From NCBI GenBank assembly GCA_903872065.1, contig CAIQJJ010000729.1:1-32091 (forward strand): DNA of 32,091 nt, given 5' to 3'. The first letter of the stretch is position 1. Each line of letters starts with the position of its first letter. The position numbers and the translations under genes are program-made. Shown here piece after piece: positions 1 to 9,101 of this stretch. Under the pieces are notes generated by a model that saw nothing but the letters and a program-made list of their open reading frames with translations, ran no database searches and was not told the DNA's origin. The DNA is from an uncultured Anaerolineales bacterium. GTDB taxonomy: Bacteria; Chloroflexota; Anaerolineae; Anaerolineales; UBA4823.

Positions 1-1680
1 GGCCAGAATACCGGTCGGGGCCATAATTGCAGCCTGGGGGCGCAAGGCAGAGGGCGGCGCAGGCTGAACATCGGCGGAAGGAGATGCGCTCTGGTCGTCA
101 ACAACGGGGACGTCAGCCGGCGCTTCCACGAGCGGCGACGCGGGCTGAGCATCAACGGAAGGAGATGCGCTCTGGTCGTCAACAACGGGGGCGTCAGCCG
201 GCGATTCCACGGGCGGCGGCGCGGGCTGGACATCAGCGGGCTGGCGAATAACCATGAGCATACCCAACGCCGCCACTACGGTCTTGCCTGAGCCAACATC
301 GCCCTGGATCAGCCGATTCATCGGACGACCCGAAGCCAGATCGCTGCGCATATCTTCCAACACACGGCGCTGGGCGCGGGTCAGCGGGAAGGGCAAGCGA
401 GCGATCTGCGCCTCCAACCAGTCATTGGGAACTTCAAAAACACGGGCCGCGCGGGCCTGCCAGAAACGTTTCTGACGCAGCACGCCCAGTTGCAGCAGGA
501 AAATTTCATCGAAGGCCAGGCGGAAGCGAGCAGCCTGAAGCTGCTCTTTGCTATCTGGGAAATGGGCTTGCGCCAGGGCCAGTGATAAATCCATCAAGCC
601 TGCCAGGCGGCGCGTCGTTTCTGGCACATAGTCGCGCACACGCGAGGACCAATAGGAGACTACCTGATGCATCTGTCTGCGTAACCAGTGTTGGGTAATC
701 TTAGAAGTCAACGGATAGACCGGCACAATGCGATTGGTGTTCAGGTTTTCTTGTTCGAGCGGCTCAACTTCCGGGTTCACCATGACCAGGCGGCCCAAAT
801 ATTGATCCACTTTTCCCGAAAGCACTACCTGCATTCCACTGCGCAGGCGTTTGCCAATATAAGGATTCCAAAAAGTCAAGCGCATGGCCCCTGACCCATC
901 ACTGACTACCGCCTCGGTGAACTGCGCCCGCCCGCCGCGCACCGGGCGCATGCTGAGGCTCTGCAGTAAACCAATCACGGTCACTTCTTCACCATATTGC
1001 AAGCGGCTGATAGGTTTAAGTTGGGTGTAATCATCATAGCGCCGCGGGAAATAATAAAGCATATCGCCCAGGGTATGAATGCCCAGGTGGGCAAAAGTAG
1101 CGCCATGCGACTCCCCAATGCCCGAAAGGACCGTCACCGGCGCATCCAGCGCGGCGGGCGGCTCTTCAGGAACAGGCTGCGCCGGGGGCCGCGGAGGCTG
1201 CGAGCGGGCGGCAGGTTGAGGGACGGAAACTGACGGCGGGCTGGCAGCCGGGGGGGTGAGCGCCGGCGCAGGTTCTTCCACCGCTCTGGGCGGCGGGGGC
1301 TCGCCCCGGACTGGCTCTGGTTTCGGCGGGCGCGGTCGCTTGGGAAGCGGCAGGCGCGGCTCAGGCGCGGTCAGATCCAATTTGGGCGGCTCAACAAGCA
1401 CATGAATGGCTAAGGAGGGCAGTTTCTCGCCAGCATTCTGCTGCAGTTGGCGCCAGAGCTGGATCAAAGCCTCGGCGCGCGCCGGCGGCTCTAAACTGCC
1501 ATAGGTGCGAAAACAAGCCACAACACACTGGATGGCCGGCTCCGGCACGCCACCCAGGCGAGCCTCGTTTTCCCAAACGCCCAAGACTTTTTCTAACCCG
1601 CCGATCACGGCGCGGTTGCTGTAGTCGTTTTGGACTTCAAGTTTAAGGAATTTGTAGAGTTTGTTAAGCGAAGGATTCAT
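1..1680 (-). CDS. recG: ATP-dependent DNA helicase RecG, N-terminal part (runs off the left window edge)
   Basis: Minus-strand open frame from ATG at 1680 to the edge (absent from the ORF track because it has no stop in the window). Contains a Pro-rich N-terminal extension, wedge-type 'VTVLSGIGESHGATFAHLGIHTLGDMLYYFPRRYDDYTQLKPI', and helicase motifs 'RLIQGDVGSGKTVVAAL' and 'AAIMAPTGILA'. Confidence 0.93.
   Translation of the reverse strand, partial: MNPSLNKLYKFLKLEVQNDYSNRAVIGGLEKVLGVWENEARLGGVPEPAIQCVVACFRTYGSLEPPARAEALIQLWRQLQQNAGEKLPSLAIHVLVEPPKLDLTAPEPRLPLPKRPRPPKPEPVRGEPPPPRAVEEPAPALTPPAASPPSVSVPQPAARSQPPRPPAQPVPEEPPAALDAPVTVLSGIGESHGATFAHLGIHTLGDMLYYFPRRYDDYTQLKPISRLQYGEEVTVIGLLQSLSMRPVRGGRAQFTEAVVSDGSGAMRLTFWNPYIGKRLRSGMQVVLSGKVDQYLGRLVMVNPEVEPLEQENLNTNRIVPVYPLTSKITQHWLRRQMHQVVSYWSSRVRDYVPETTRRLAGLMDLSLALAQAHFPDSKEQLQAARFRLAFDEIFLLQLGVLRQKRFWQARAARVFEVPNDWLEAQIARLPFPLTRAQRRVLEDMRSDLASGRPMNRLIQGDVGSGKTVVAALGMLMVIRQPADVQPAPPPVESPADAPVVDDQSASPSVDAQPASPLVEAPADVPVVDDQSASPSADVQPAPPSALRPQAAIMAPTGILA
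63..240. repeat. 81-bp (27-codon) tandem repeat inside recG: two full copies (63-143, 144-224) plus a partial third (225-240)
   Basis: 'gctgaacatcggcggaaggagatgcgctctggtcgtcaacaacgggg...' at 63 recurs nearly identically at 144 and begins again at 225; the period of 81 keeps the reading frame. Confidence 0.9.
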
Positions 1681-1775
1681 CAGATCAATTGTACCAAAAC
1701 GAATCCGGTTGGGGGCTAACCAAAATTAAAATTCTCATTCTTCCATCACATTTCCCAGGAAAAAGACCAGCCAGT

Positions 1776-2666
1776 TTACGCCTCACGCTTGACAACAACG
1801 ATCCCCAGGGCATTTGGCCCGACATGAGCGCCGATCACCGTCGTCACATTGGCGATCAAGGGCAGTTCAGGCGCTAAGGTTCTAACCGCGCGCTGGAAAT
1901 TGTGGGCGTCATCCACAGCATTGGTGTGTAAGACCGCCAGGCGCTCCACCGGCCCGATATCCTCAACCAATTTCTGCAAACGCTCGATCCCCTTTTGCCG
2001 TGTGCGCGCCTCACCCATGCGACGCACAACCCCCTCGCGCAGTTCAATAAAGGGTTTGATATGGAGGAAGGTTCCCAGGCTGGCCCTGGCCCATGAAATT
2101 CTGCCACTGCGGCGCAAATACTCCAGTGTATCCAGCATGGCTAAGACCACCACACGGCAGCGCATACTATCCAGGCCGGCGCGCACCTGGGACAAAGTCA
2201 TACCCTGGCGCAAGGCTTCGACCGCCCACAGCGCTTGAAACCCCAATCCGAGGGTGGTCTGCCCACTATCAATCACAGAGATGCGCGAGCCAAAAGATTG
2301 CGCCGCCAGGTGAGCAGCGTTGTAAATTCCACTCAAAGCGCTGGAAATGTGGATCGAAAGAATGTGCGTGACGCCCTGGGCGAAAATGTGCGCATACAAT
2401 TCTTGAAAAGCGCCCGGCGAGGGCGCGGCGGTGGTGGGCAGCGGCCGCAAAGTCGGCAAATTTTGATAAAACTCAGTTCGCGAAACATCCGCTCCATCCT
2501 GCAAACTTTGACCATGAATTATTAAAATCGCCGGGACAATATAGATGCCATAACTCTGGACGATTTCGGTAGGAATATCGGCGGTGCTATCTGTAACAAC
2601 AGCAATTTTCTCAGCACTTGTGCTCACAAGCCCTCTCATAATGCCATCAGGAAAAACTGCCGCCAT
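1776..2666 (-). CDS. DegV family (fatty-acid-binding, FakB-like) protein
   Basis: 'KIAVVTDSTADIPTEIVQSYGIYIVPAILIIHGQSLQDG...', 'ILSIHISSALSGIYNAAHLAAQ', 'VIDSGQTTLGLGFQ', C-terminal 'VIGAHVGPNALGIVVV'. The start may instead be the Met at about 2639. Confidence 0.9.
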   Translation of the reverse strand: MAAVFPDGIMRGLVSTSAEKIAVVTDSTADIPTEIVQSYGIYIVPAILIIHGQSLQDGADVSRTEFYQNLPTLRPLPTTAAPSPGAFQELYAHIFAQGVTHILSIHISSALSGIYNAAHLAAQSFGSRISVIDSGQTTLGLGFQALWAVEALRQGMTLSQVRAGLDSMRCRVVVLAMLDTLEYLRRSGRISWARASLGTFLHIKPFIELREGVVRRMGEARTRQKGIERLQKLVEDIGPVERLAVLHTNAVDDAHNFQRAVRTLAPELPLIANVTTVIGAHVGPNALGIVVVKREA

Positions 2667-3543
2667 GCGAGAGGAATTTTAAATAACCAGATAATTCGGG
2701 CGCATTTTCCAACACTGCGACCCCCAAACAACGCGGACCAAACAAACCCGCCACTGGCAGGCTGAGTGGATGCTCGCTGATCGAAATGGATGAATTCGCG
2801 GCCATTAAACGCTCACGCAAGGTACGCCCTTCCTGGTCATAGGGAGACGCGCCTTCGATCACTGCCACATGACGCACGCACTCGAACTCAGAGACAAATT
2901 CGTAAAATGTATCCAGGAGGTGACGTGAACTGCGCGCTTTTTGAATCGGGATCAATCCGCCGCCATCCAAAACAAAGAAGGGAATAACCCCCAGCATCTC
3001 GCCGGCAATGGCCTGGGCCGGATCCAGCGCCCCGGCGCGCGCCAGGTAAGTGAGGCCCTGTGCGCAAAAGAGTGAATAAACATGCGGCGCAAGCCCTCGC
3101 AGCAACCGACTGATCGCGCCCCCACTCATACCGTTCGCCGCCGCTTCCGCCGCGACCTGCACCATCAATCCCAAACCGACAGCCGTATTGCCCGAATCGA
3201 TCAGATGGAGCGTCGCGGCGGATTTGACCGCTGCGGCAGCCTGGCACGCGTTGGCATAGGTTGCGCCAAGCCGGGCCGAGGGCAGTAAGACAACGATCTC
3301 TTGATATTTGCGTTCCAGCGCCAAAAAAGCCTGGCGGAAATCTTCAGGCAGCGGAGGCGAAACCCGCGCCGAGTTTGGCCGGACGGTCGGCGGCAGAAGG
3401 CCCAATTTGAGCATGCGCGCATCCGTCAACGAGGCGCCGTTGGCGTGAACATGATAGGGCAAGATACTCACCAGATCGCTGCCCGGAAATTTGTTTCCCA
3501 GGCACTGTGCAGCATTATCAGTAAGAATAACAACCGATGACAT
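2647..3543 (-). CDS. Divergent DegV-like protein (second copy)
   Basis: 'VVILTDNAAQCLGNKF...', 'LHLIDSGNTAVGLGLMVQVAAEAA', 'VAGLFGPRCLGVAVL'; DegV fold signature with a degenerate lipid-binding loop. Start chosen at MSSVVILTDN (3543). Confidence 0.75.
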   Translation of the reverse strand: MSSVVILTDNAAQCLGNKFPGSDLVSILPYHVHANGASLTDARMLKLGLLPPTVRPNSARVSPPLPEDFRQAFLALERKYQEIVVLLPSARLGATYANACQAAAAVKSAATLHLIDSGNTAVGLGLMVQVAAEAAANGMSGGAISRLLRGLAPHVYSLFCAQGLTYLARAGALDPAQAIAGEMLGVIPFFVLDGGGLIPIQKARSSRHLLDTFYEFVSEFECVRHVAVIEGASPYDQEGRTLRERLMAANSSISISEHPLSLPVAGLFGPRCLGVAVLENAPELSGYLKFLSHGGSFS

Positions 3544-3589
3544 GGAAATGCAACTATCAAAGAAAGGGTAACAGCACGGCGCAGAGACT

Positions 3590-5260
3590 CTATTCGAGTG
3601 CAAGAATCAAGGGATAATAGGGCTGGCCGCCATATTGCACTTCCACCTCTTGCGATGGATAAGCCTCACGAATGGCGGCCGCGATCACATCCACCTCGGG
3701 GCCAGAAATTTCGGCGCCTGAGAAGAGCGTAATCAATTCGCGCTCAGCGGCGTCAATCATTTGCAATAAAGCCAGGGTCGCCTCTTGCACCGTGGCCGCC
3801 GATAAGACCAGCTTTCCATTGTGCAAGGCGATCACCTGCCCCTCTTGCACCGCCACCCCATCAATCTCTACGCTGCGGGTGGCAGTGGTGATTTCGCCTG
3901 TTTCGACATCGCTGAGTGCAGATTGCATATCCGCCACAACCGCATCCAGATCGCCCTCTGGGATCAGGCGCAGCATGGCCGCCAGGCCTTGCGGCACAGT
4001 CCGGCTGGGAAGGATGACCACTTTTTTCTCTATTCCCAAATGCAGCGCTGCCTGAGCCGCGGCTTGCGCCGCCAGGATAATATTTTTGTTGTTGGGAAGG
4101 ATGATTACCTTGTCGGTCGGCAGGTCTTTGAAAGCAGAAAGAATCTCTTGCGTGCTGGGATTCATCGTCTGTCCCCCTTCAACCACCGCGGCCACGCCCA
4201 GGCTGGCAAAGACGCGGGCAATCCCTGGCCCAGGCGCGACGACAATGACGGCGATCTGGCCGGGCGTAAACTGCATAAGTTCTAGTTTATCGGTGAGCAG
4301 GGACGGCGCGGCGGTTTCGATCTGCGCCAGCAAATTCTCCATCGCCACTTTCGTCACCGTCCCTACCGACATCGTGTAATCAATCGGGACATACCGGCGA
4401 TCGGTGGGGACGTGAATGTGCATACGGTAAATGCCATCCCCCTCGCCAAGCTGAATCGAGGTACCAATCAGTTCAAGATCAGCGTAAAGCTTGGGAAGGT
4501 CTAATGGGGCAAAAGGACGAAAATCCACCACCACTTCATAATCTTGCCCTGGTTCAATGGTTTCAAGGGTGTTTTCGAGACGCATGGCGCCCAGAGGCTG
4601 GACGGTCATTATGGGGGTTTCCAGAGACTGGCCCTGAATATAGCGCACCATGCCTTCAAGAATAAAATACAAGCCTTTGCCGCCTGAATCGACCACACCG
4701 GCATCTTTTAAAACGGGCAGCAGGTCAGGGGTGCGCTGCACTGAGGCGTCAGTATCAGGGAGAATTTTCTCTAAGATTTGGTAAGGATTGTCGGTTTCAA
4801 GCAAGGCTCGTTCAGCGGCGGCAGCCATGTCTTTGGCGACGGTCAAGATCGTGCCTTCGACCGGGCGCACCACCCCCTTATAGGCCGTATCGCGCCCGGC
4901 GGCAAACGCCTGCACCAGAGCCTGTCCGTCCATCTCATCCTGCTTGTCCAACGAGCGAGCAAACCCGCGCCACAATTGTGAGAGAATGACGCCGGAGTTG
5001 CCGCGCGCGCCCATCAGTGCGCCATGCGCCACCGCATGAGCTACCTTGCCAATATTTTTCTCATTGGAATTGGCAACTTCATCACAGGCTGCCTGCATGG
5101 TCAACACCATATTCGTGCCTGTGTCGCCATCTGGCACAGGGAAAACATTGAGGGCATTGACCGTTTGTTGATTCGTCTTCAGCCAACTAAGGGCTGCATG
5201 AACCAGGTGTTTGAATACCTGACCATCCACCGGATAGACTGGGTTTACCGCTAACTCCAT
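3590..5260 (-). CDS. DAK2 domain kinase, FakA/YloV-like (fatty acid kinase catalytic subunit)
   Basis: 'NALNVFPVPDGDTGTNMVLTMQAA', 'GARGNSGVILSQLWRGFA', 'DAGVVDSGGKGLYFILEGM', C-terminal 'ELITLFSGAEISGPEVDVIAAAI'. Confidence 0.93.
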   Translation of the reverse strand: MELAVNPVYPVDGQVFKHLVHAALSWLKTNQQTVNALNVFPVPDGDTGTNMVLTMQAACDEVANSNEKNIGKVAHAVAHGALMGARGNSGVILSQLWRGFARSLDKQDEMDGQALVQAFAAGRDTAYKGVVRPVEGTILTVAKDMAAAAERALLETDNPYQILEKILPDTDASVQRTPDLLPVLKDAGVVDSGGKGLYFILEGMVRYIQGQSLETPIMTVQPLGAMRLENTLETIEPGQDYEVVVDFRPFAPLDLPKLYADLELIGTSIQLGEGDGIYRMHIHVPTDRRYVPIDYTMSVGTVTKVAMENLLAQIETAAPSLLTDKLELMQFTPGQIAVIVVAPGPGIARVFASLGVAAVVEGGQTMNPSTQEILSAFKDLPTDKVIILPNNKNIILAAQAAAQAALHLGIEKKVVILPSRTVPQGLAAMLRLIPEGDLDAVVADMQSALSDVETGEITTATRSVEIDGVAVQEGQVIALHNGKLVLSAATVQEATLALLQMIDAAERELITLFSGAEISGPEVDVIAAAIREAYPSQEVEVQYGGQPYYPLILALE

Positions 5261-5288
5261 GAAGTGGCTCCTAAAATAATGAGGGGGA

Positions 5289-5642
5289 TTAATCTAAATT
5301 GCTGACCCGAAGTCCTTGTACGTGGACATTGACCTGATTGACCGGCATCCCAAGCGCCTTCTCAACCTGATAGCGCACGGTGTTCGACACACTCCCCGCG
5401 ACCGATGTAATGCGCGTTCCATATTCGACAATGATATACAAGTCAATACTCAAGTTGTGGCCGTCAAAATGAATGTCGACACCGCGCGTTGGGTCCTTGA
5501 CCAGAACATGCGCCAGGCCATCCATCAGATTCTTGCTGGAAAGCCCCACCACGCCATAGGACTGAAGCGCAGCCTGATAGGCGATTGTGGCAATCGCCCG
5601 TGGAGAAATATTGATATTACCAAGACTGGTTTCTTCTGTCAT
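5289..5642 (-). CDS. Asp23/Gls24 family envelope stress response protein
   Basis: 'LGNINISPRAIATIAYQAALQSYGVVGLSSKN...VDIHFDGHNLSIDLYIIVEYGTRITSVAGSVSNTVRYQVEKALGMPVNQVNVHVQGLRV'. Confidence 0.9.
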   Translation of the reverse strand: MTEETSLGNINISPRAIATIAYQAALQSYGVVGLSSKNLMDGLAHVLVKDPTRGVDIHFDGHNLSIDLYIIVEYGTRITSVAGSVSNTVRYQVEKALGMPVNQVNVHVQGLRVSNLD

Positions 5643-5789
5643 ACGCAAAACCTTTGGATTCCTTTTGGAATATTAAACCCGTGGCTTGTAGGAGGATACG
5701 ATTTGTGGTAAGATTGCCCCGCCCTGGGAAGGGCATATTTTGTGTTCATTGCCACAGTACCGGTGGCGGTAAGGAAAGGAAAGAGAATT

Positions 5790-5972
5790 ATGGCAAAGTG
5801 CGCACACTGCGGAAAGACAACTAGTTTTGGCCGCAACAAACCCTGGTCGAAGAAATCCACCCGGCGCACCTTCCGGCCGAACCTGCAAACGATCAGTGTG
5901 ATGGTGCAGGGGCAAATGGTTCAGAAGGTTCTTTGCACGAAGTGCATTCGCACCATGGTGAAAACGAGTTAG
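5790..5972 (+). CDS. rpmB: 50S ribosomal protein L28
   Basis: 'MAKCAHCGKTTSFGRNKPWSKKSTRRTFRPNLQTISVMVQGQMVQKVLCTKCIRTM'; Cys-containing L28; AAGGAAAGGAAAG purine-rich RBS upstream. Confidence 0.95.
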   Translation: MAKCAHCGKTTSFGRNKPWSKKSTRRTFRPNLQTISVMVQGQMVQKVLCTKCIRTMVKTS

Positions 5973-5994
5973 GCAATCCAAAATTCGACGAAAG

Positions 5995-6020
5995 ATCGCG
6001 GCGCAAGCCGCGATTTTTCT
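5995..6020 (+). terminator. Rho-independent terminator after rpmB
   Basis: Hairpin atcgcggc-gcaa-gccgcgat followed by tttttcttt. Confidence 0.85.
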
Positions 6021-6701
6021 TTATGCGGGGGTTTCTTCCGCCGGGAGGCAGGCGCGCAAGGCGCGCACGCCGGCCGCAATGCCCTGCGGATGTTTAAAGA
6101 CGGCGTAAGCGGCCACTGCCACCCGCACCCCGGCGCGGTAAGCGGCGGGCAAAGTCTCAGCGGTCAGGCCGCCATCCATTTCGATCACTGCCTGGGGGTT
6201 CACCTGATCCAGTTTTTGGCGAATTGCGGCGACTTTCGGCAGAACTTCGGGAATGAAGACCTGCCCCGAATAGCCCGGGTTGACGCTCATCACCAGGACC
6301 AGATCCACCAGGTGCAGCACAGCGTCAAGCGCGGCCGCGGGCGTACCGGGGTTAATCGCCACTCCCGCTTTGCAACCCGCCTGGCGGATGGTTTGCAAGG
6401 TGCGATATAAATGTGGACAGGTTTCGACATGCACAGTCAGCCAGCTCGCTCCTGCAGCGACAAAATCGGGCAGCAGGTGATCGGGTTGTTCGACCATCAA
6501 GTGAACATCAAGCGGCAGGCGGGTGATCCGTTTGCAGTGGGCGACAATAAACGCACCCATTGTCAAGTTGGGGACAAAGCGCCCATCCATCACATCTACA
6601 TGCACCCAGTCTGCCCCGGCGGCTTCGACCTGGGCCAGTTGATCGGCCAGGTGAGCAAAATCAGCCGAAAGTATTGAGGTGGAAATTAGAGGCAGACTCA
6701 T
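6021..6701 (-). CDS. rpe: Ribulose-phosphate 3-epimerase
   Basis: 'STSILSADFAHLADQLAQVEAAGADWVHVDVMDGRFVPNLTMG', 'LPLDVHLMVEQPDHLLPDFVAAGASWLTVHVE', 'VLVMSVNPGYSGQVFIPEVLPKV', 'IEMDGGL'. Confidence 0.97.
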   Translation of the reverse strand: MSLPLISTSILSADFAHLADQLAQVEAAGADWVHVDVMDGRFVPNLTMGAFIVAHCKRITRLPLDVHLMVEQPDHLLPDFVAAGASWLTVHVETCPHLYRTLQTIRQAGCKAGVAINPGTPAAALDAVLHLVDLVLVMSVNPGYSGQVFIPEVLPKVAAIRQKLDQVNPQAVIEMDGGLTAETLPAAYRAGVRVAVAAYAVFKHPQGIAAGVRALRACLPAEETPA

Positions 6702-6839
6702 CTAGGCGACCTTTTTCAATGCAAACGGAGCAAAACGCGTGCGATAGCCTGTCCCGCAGCGGTCGCAATAAAATTCAAACTGAAAACCCTTGTCAGTAGA
6801 TTGGTCAGAATAATTACGGGTAAATTCGATCTTGCTCAT
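6702..6839 (-). CDS. 45-aa CxxC protein, possibly a truncated zinc-ribbon protein
   Basis: 'MSKIEFTRNYSDQSTDKGFQFEFYCDRCGTGYRTRFAPFALKKVA', only one CxxC knuckle; stop abuts the rpe start. Confidence 0.6.
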   Translation of the reverse strand: MSKIEFTRNYSDQSTDKGFQFEFYCDRCGTGYRTRFAPFALKKVA

Positions 6840-7061
6840 TGCCGATTCTCCTATTACAGAAAACGCTCTAACGCAATTATACAACAGCCTGCAGAGCCCT
6901 GGAGCGGCTAAAGGTTGCTTTTTTTTCTATGTAAAAAGAAACCGCAGCTCACAGCCGCGTCAAGTATAACATAAGGAATGCTCAACCTTTGGTAAAATAT
7001 CAGGTAGTAGAATCTGGTAATCCGATTTTGCAGATTTTGTTGATTTGCAATTTACGGTTTA

Positions 7062-7078
7062 TATAGCTATGCTATAAT
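7062..7078. promoter_or_regulatory. Candidate promoter -10 (TATAAT 7073-7078) overlapped by an inverted repeat TATAGC-TAT-GCTATA
   Basis: Direct reading of 'atatagctatgctataataa' upstream of the kinase module. Confidence 0.45.
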
Positions 7079-7163
7079 AAAATGATTGTGAGCAGATTGA
7101 ATATCTGACGTTCGGTTTTTGGCCATGCGACTCCAGCTTTGCTTAAGGCTCAACTGGGCATAG

Positions 7164-9073
7164 ATGGATACGGAGGATGCTCTGGAAACACAACGAATCA
7201 CCCAAAATTTGGACTATTCCACCAGCAGTCTCGATCAGCAACTTCAACCAGGCGTTACGCTGGTTAACCGTTACCTGATCCAGAATGCGATTGGAATCGG
7301 CGGAATGGGGGCTGTTTATCGCGCCCGCGATTTACATTTCCCCAATGTCATCAAGCGCGTCGCGGTGAAAGAGATGATCAACCAGGCGCGTGACCCTATT
7401 GTACGCGAAACCATCGTGCGCAACTTCGAACGTGAGGCGAACATCCTGGCCACACTGGATCATCCATCCATTCCGCGCATCTATGATTACTTCACCCATA
7501 ATGAACGCTCTTACCTGATCATCGAGTTCATTGATGGTAAGGATTTGGAGGCGCTGCTCAGCGATATGAACGGATTCTTCCCCGAGGCGCAAATTGTCAC
7601 CTGGGCGATTGAATTGTGCGATGTGCTGCGCTACTTGCACAATCACAAGCCTGATCCAATCGTATTTCGGGATATGAAGCCTTCAAATGTGATGATCAAC
7701 CAACACAATCATGTGATGTTGATTGATTTTGGCATCGCCAAACCCTTTGAAACCGGTCAAAAAGGCACCATGATCGGTACGGAAGGGTATTCGCCGCCCG
7801 AACAATACAAAGGAGAAGCGACTCCTCTGGCCGATATTTACGCCATGGTGCAACCCTGCACCACATCCTCACGCGGCGCGATCCCCGCCTCGAGCCGCCT
7901 TTCTCGTTTGGCGAGCGCCCGATCCGGCAGTTCAACCCCAGTGTCTCGCTTGAATTAGAGACGGTCGTCAACACGGCGCTGCAATACAACGCGGAAAGCC
8001 GCTTTCCCAACGCGGATGCAATGAAACAGGCGCTGCTCAGCGTAGCGCAAAAGACGGGTACTCTGCACCCCATGCCCAATAACAACGTCGCCAAAAAAGG
8101 CAGCAGCAGTAGTGAAGGAACACGCTGCTTGTGGAGTTTCGAGTGCGAGGACGAGGTGCGCGGGACGCCCACTTATGCCAACGGCGTTGTTTATGTGGGT
8201 TCCTACGACAATAATCTGTATGCGCTAAAAGCCAGCAATGGGGAGTTTTTGTGGAAATATCCCACCGAAGGGGGGATTGTTAGCAGGCCTGCCTTTGCAG
8301 ATAATAATGTCATTGTTGGCTCTGAAGACAAGTCGCTGCATGTGGTTTCGGCGCGCATGGGCAAAAGTATCTGGACTTACCAAACGGATGGGCCCATTCG
8401 CTCCTCGCCTGCAGTGGCCGAGGGGCATATCTTTGTCGGCTCAGATGACGCCTGCTTGCACGCCATCAATATACTCACGGGGCGGCGCGCCTGGCGCTTC
8501 GACGCCGGCGAGATGGTACGCTCGACGCCGGCGGTGTCCGCTGACCGTATCTACTTTGGCACTGAAAGCGGCGAACTTTTCTGTTTGGATTTTAGTGGGA
8601 CGACCAAGTGGCGTTTCAAGGCAAAGCGAGCATTCACCTCTTCGCCAACCGTGGCGCAAGGCGCGGTCTATATCGGCTCACTGGATGCGATGCTCTACGC
8701 CGTAGATGCGAAATCGGGATTCAATATCTGGCGCTTCCGGCTGGGGAAAGGCTCGATTTCATCCCCCTGCACGAGCGACAAATATGTTTTTACCGGCGCG
8801 ATTGACGGAGTGATCTACTGCCTGGATGCCCGTTCTTCAAAAGAAATCTGGCGCTTTACGGCTGAACAGCAAGTAACCAGTTCTCCCATCCTTTTCCGCG
8901 ATTCAATCTACTGCGGCTCAGTGGATGGCAACCTGTACGCGCTGGAATATCGCACCGGACGATTACGCTGGAAGTATCAAATCGGGAAACCGATCACCGG
9001 TACTGCCGCAGTTGGCGAAGACATTATTTTTGTCGGCGCCACCGATCATCGCGTTTATGCTCTGACGGCTTGA
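7164..9073 (+). CDS. Ser/Thr protein kinase fused to a PQQ-type beta-propeller (about 8 blades), interrupted by an apparent 1-nt frameshift near 7848
   Basis: Kinase ORF 7164-7958 has 'NAIGIGGMGAVYRARD', 'PIVFRDMKPSNVMI', 'LIDFGIAKPF', 'GTEGYSPPEQYKGEATPLADIYAM', then goes out of frame. Adding one G at 7847-7848 gives '...ADIYAMGATLHHILTRRDPRLEPPFSFGERPIRQFNPSVSLELETVVNTALQYNAESRFPNADAMKQALL', joining the 8021-9073 frame of repeated 'SSPAVAEGHIFVGSDDACLHAINILTGRRAWRF'-type blades. Confidence 0.85.
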
Positions 9074-9101
9074 AATCACCGTTCAGCGGGAGGTTTTCTC
9101 T

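Noticed and set aside
63-240. 81-bp repeats considered as a CRISPR-like array
   Set aside because: Period is contiguous with no unique spacers, and the repeats are in frame inside recG; it is a coding tandem repeat.
27-1233. Small plus-strand ORFs at the left edge (27-251, 254-475, 688-894, 997-1233)
   Set aside because: All antisense to recG, which has continuous helicase motifs on the minus strand.
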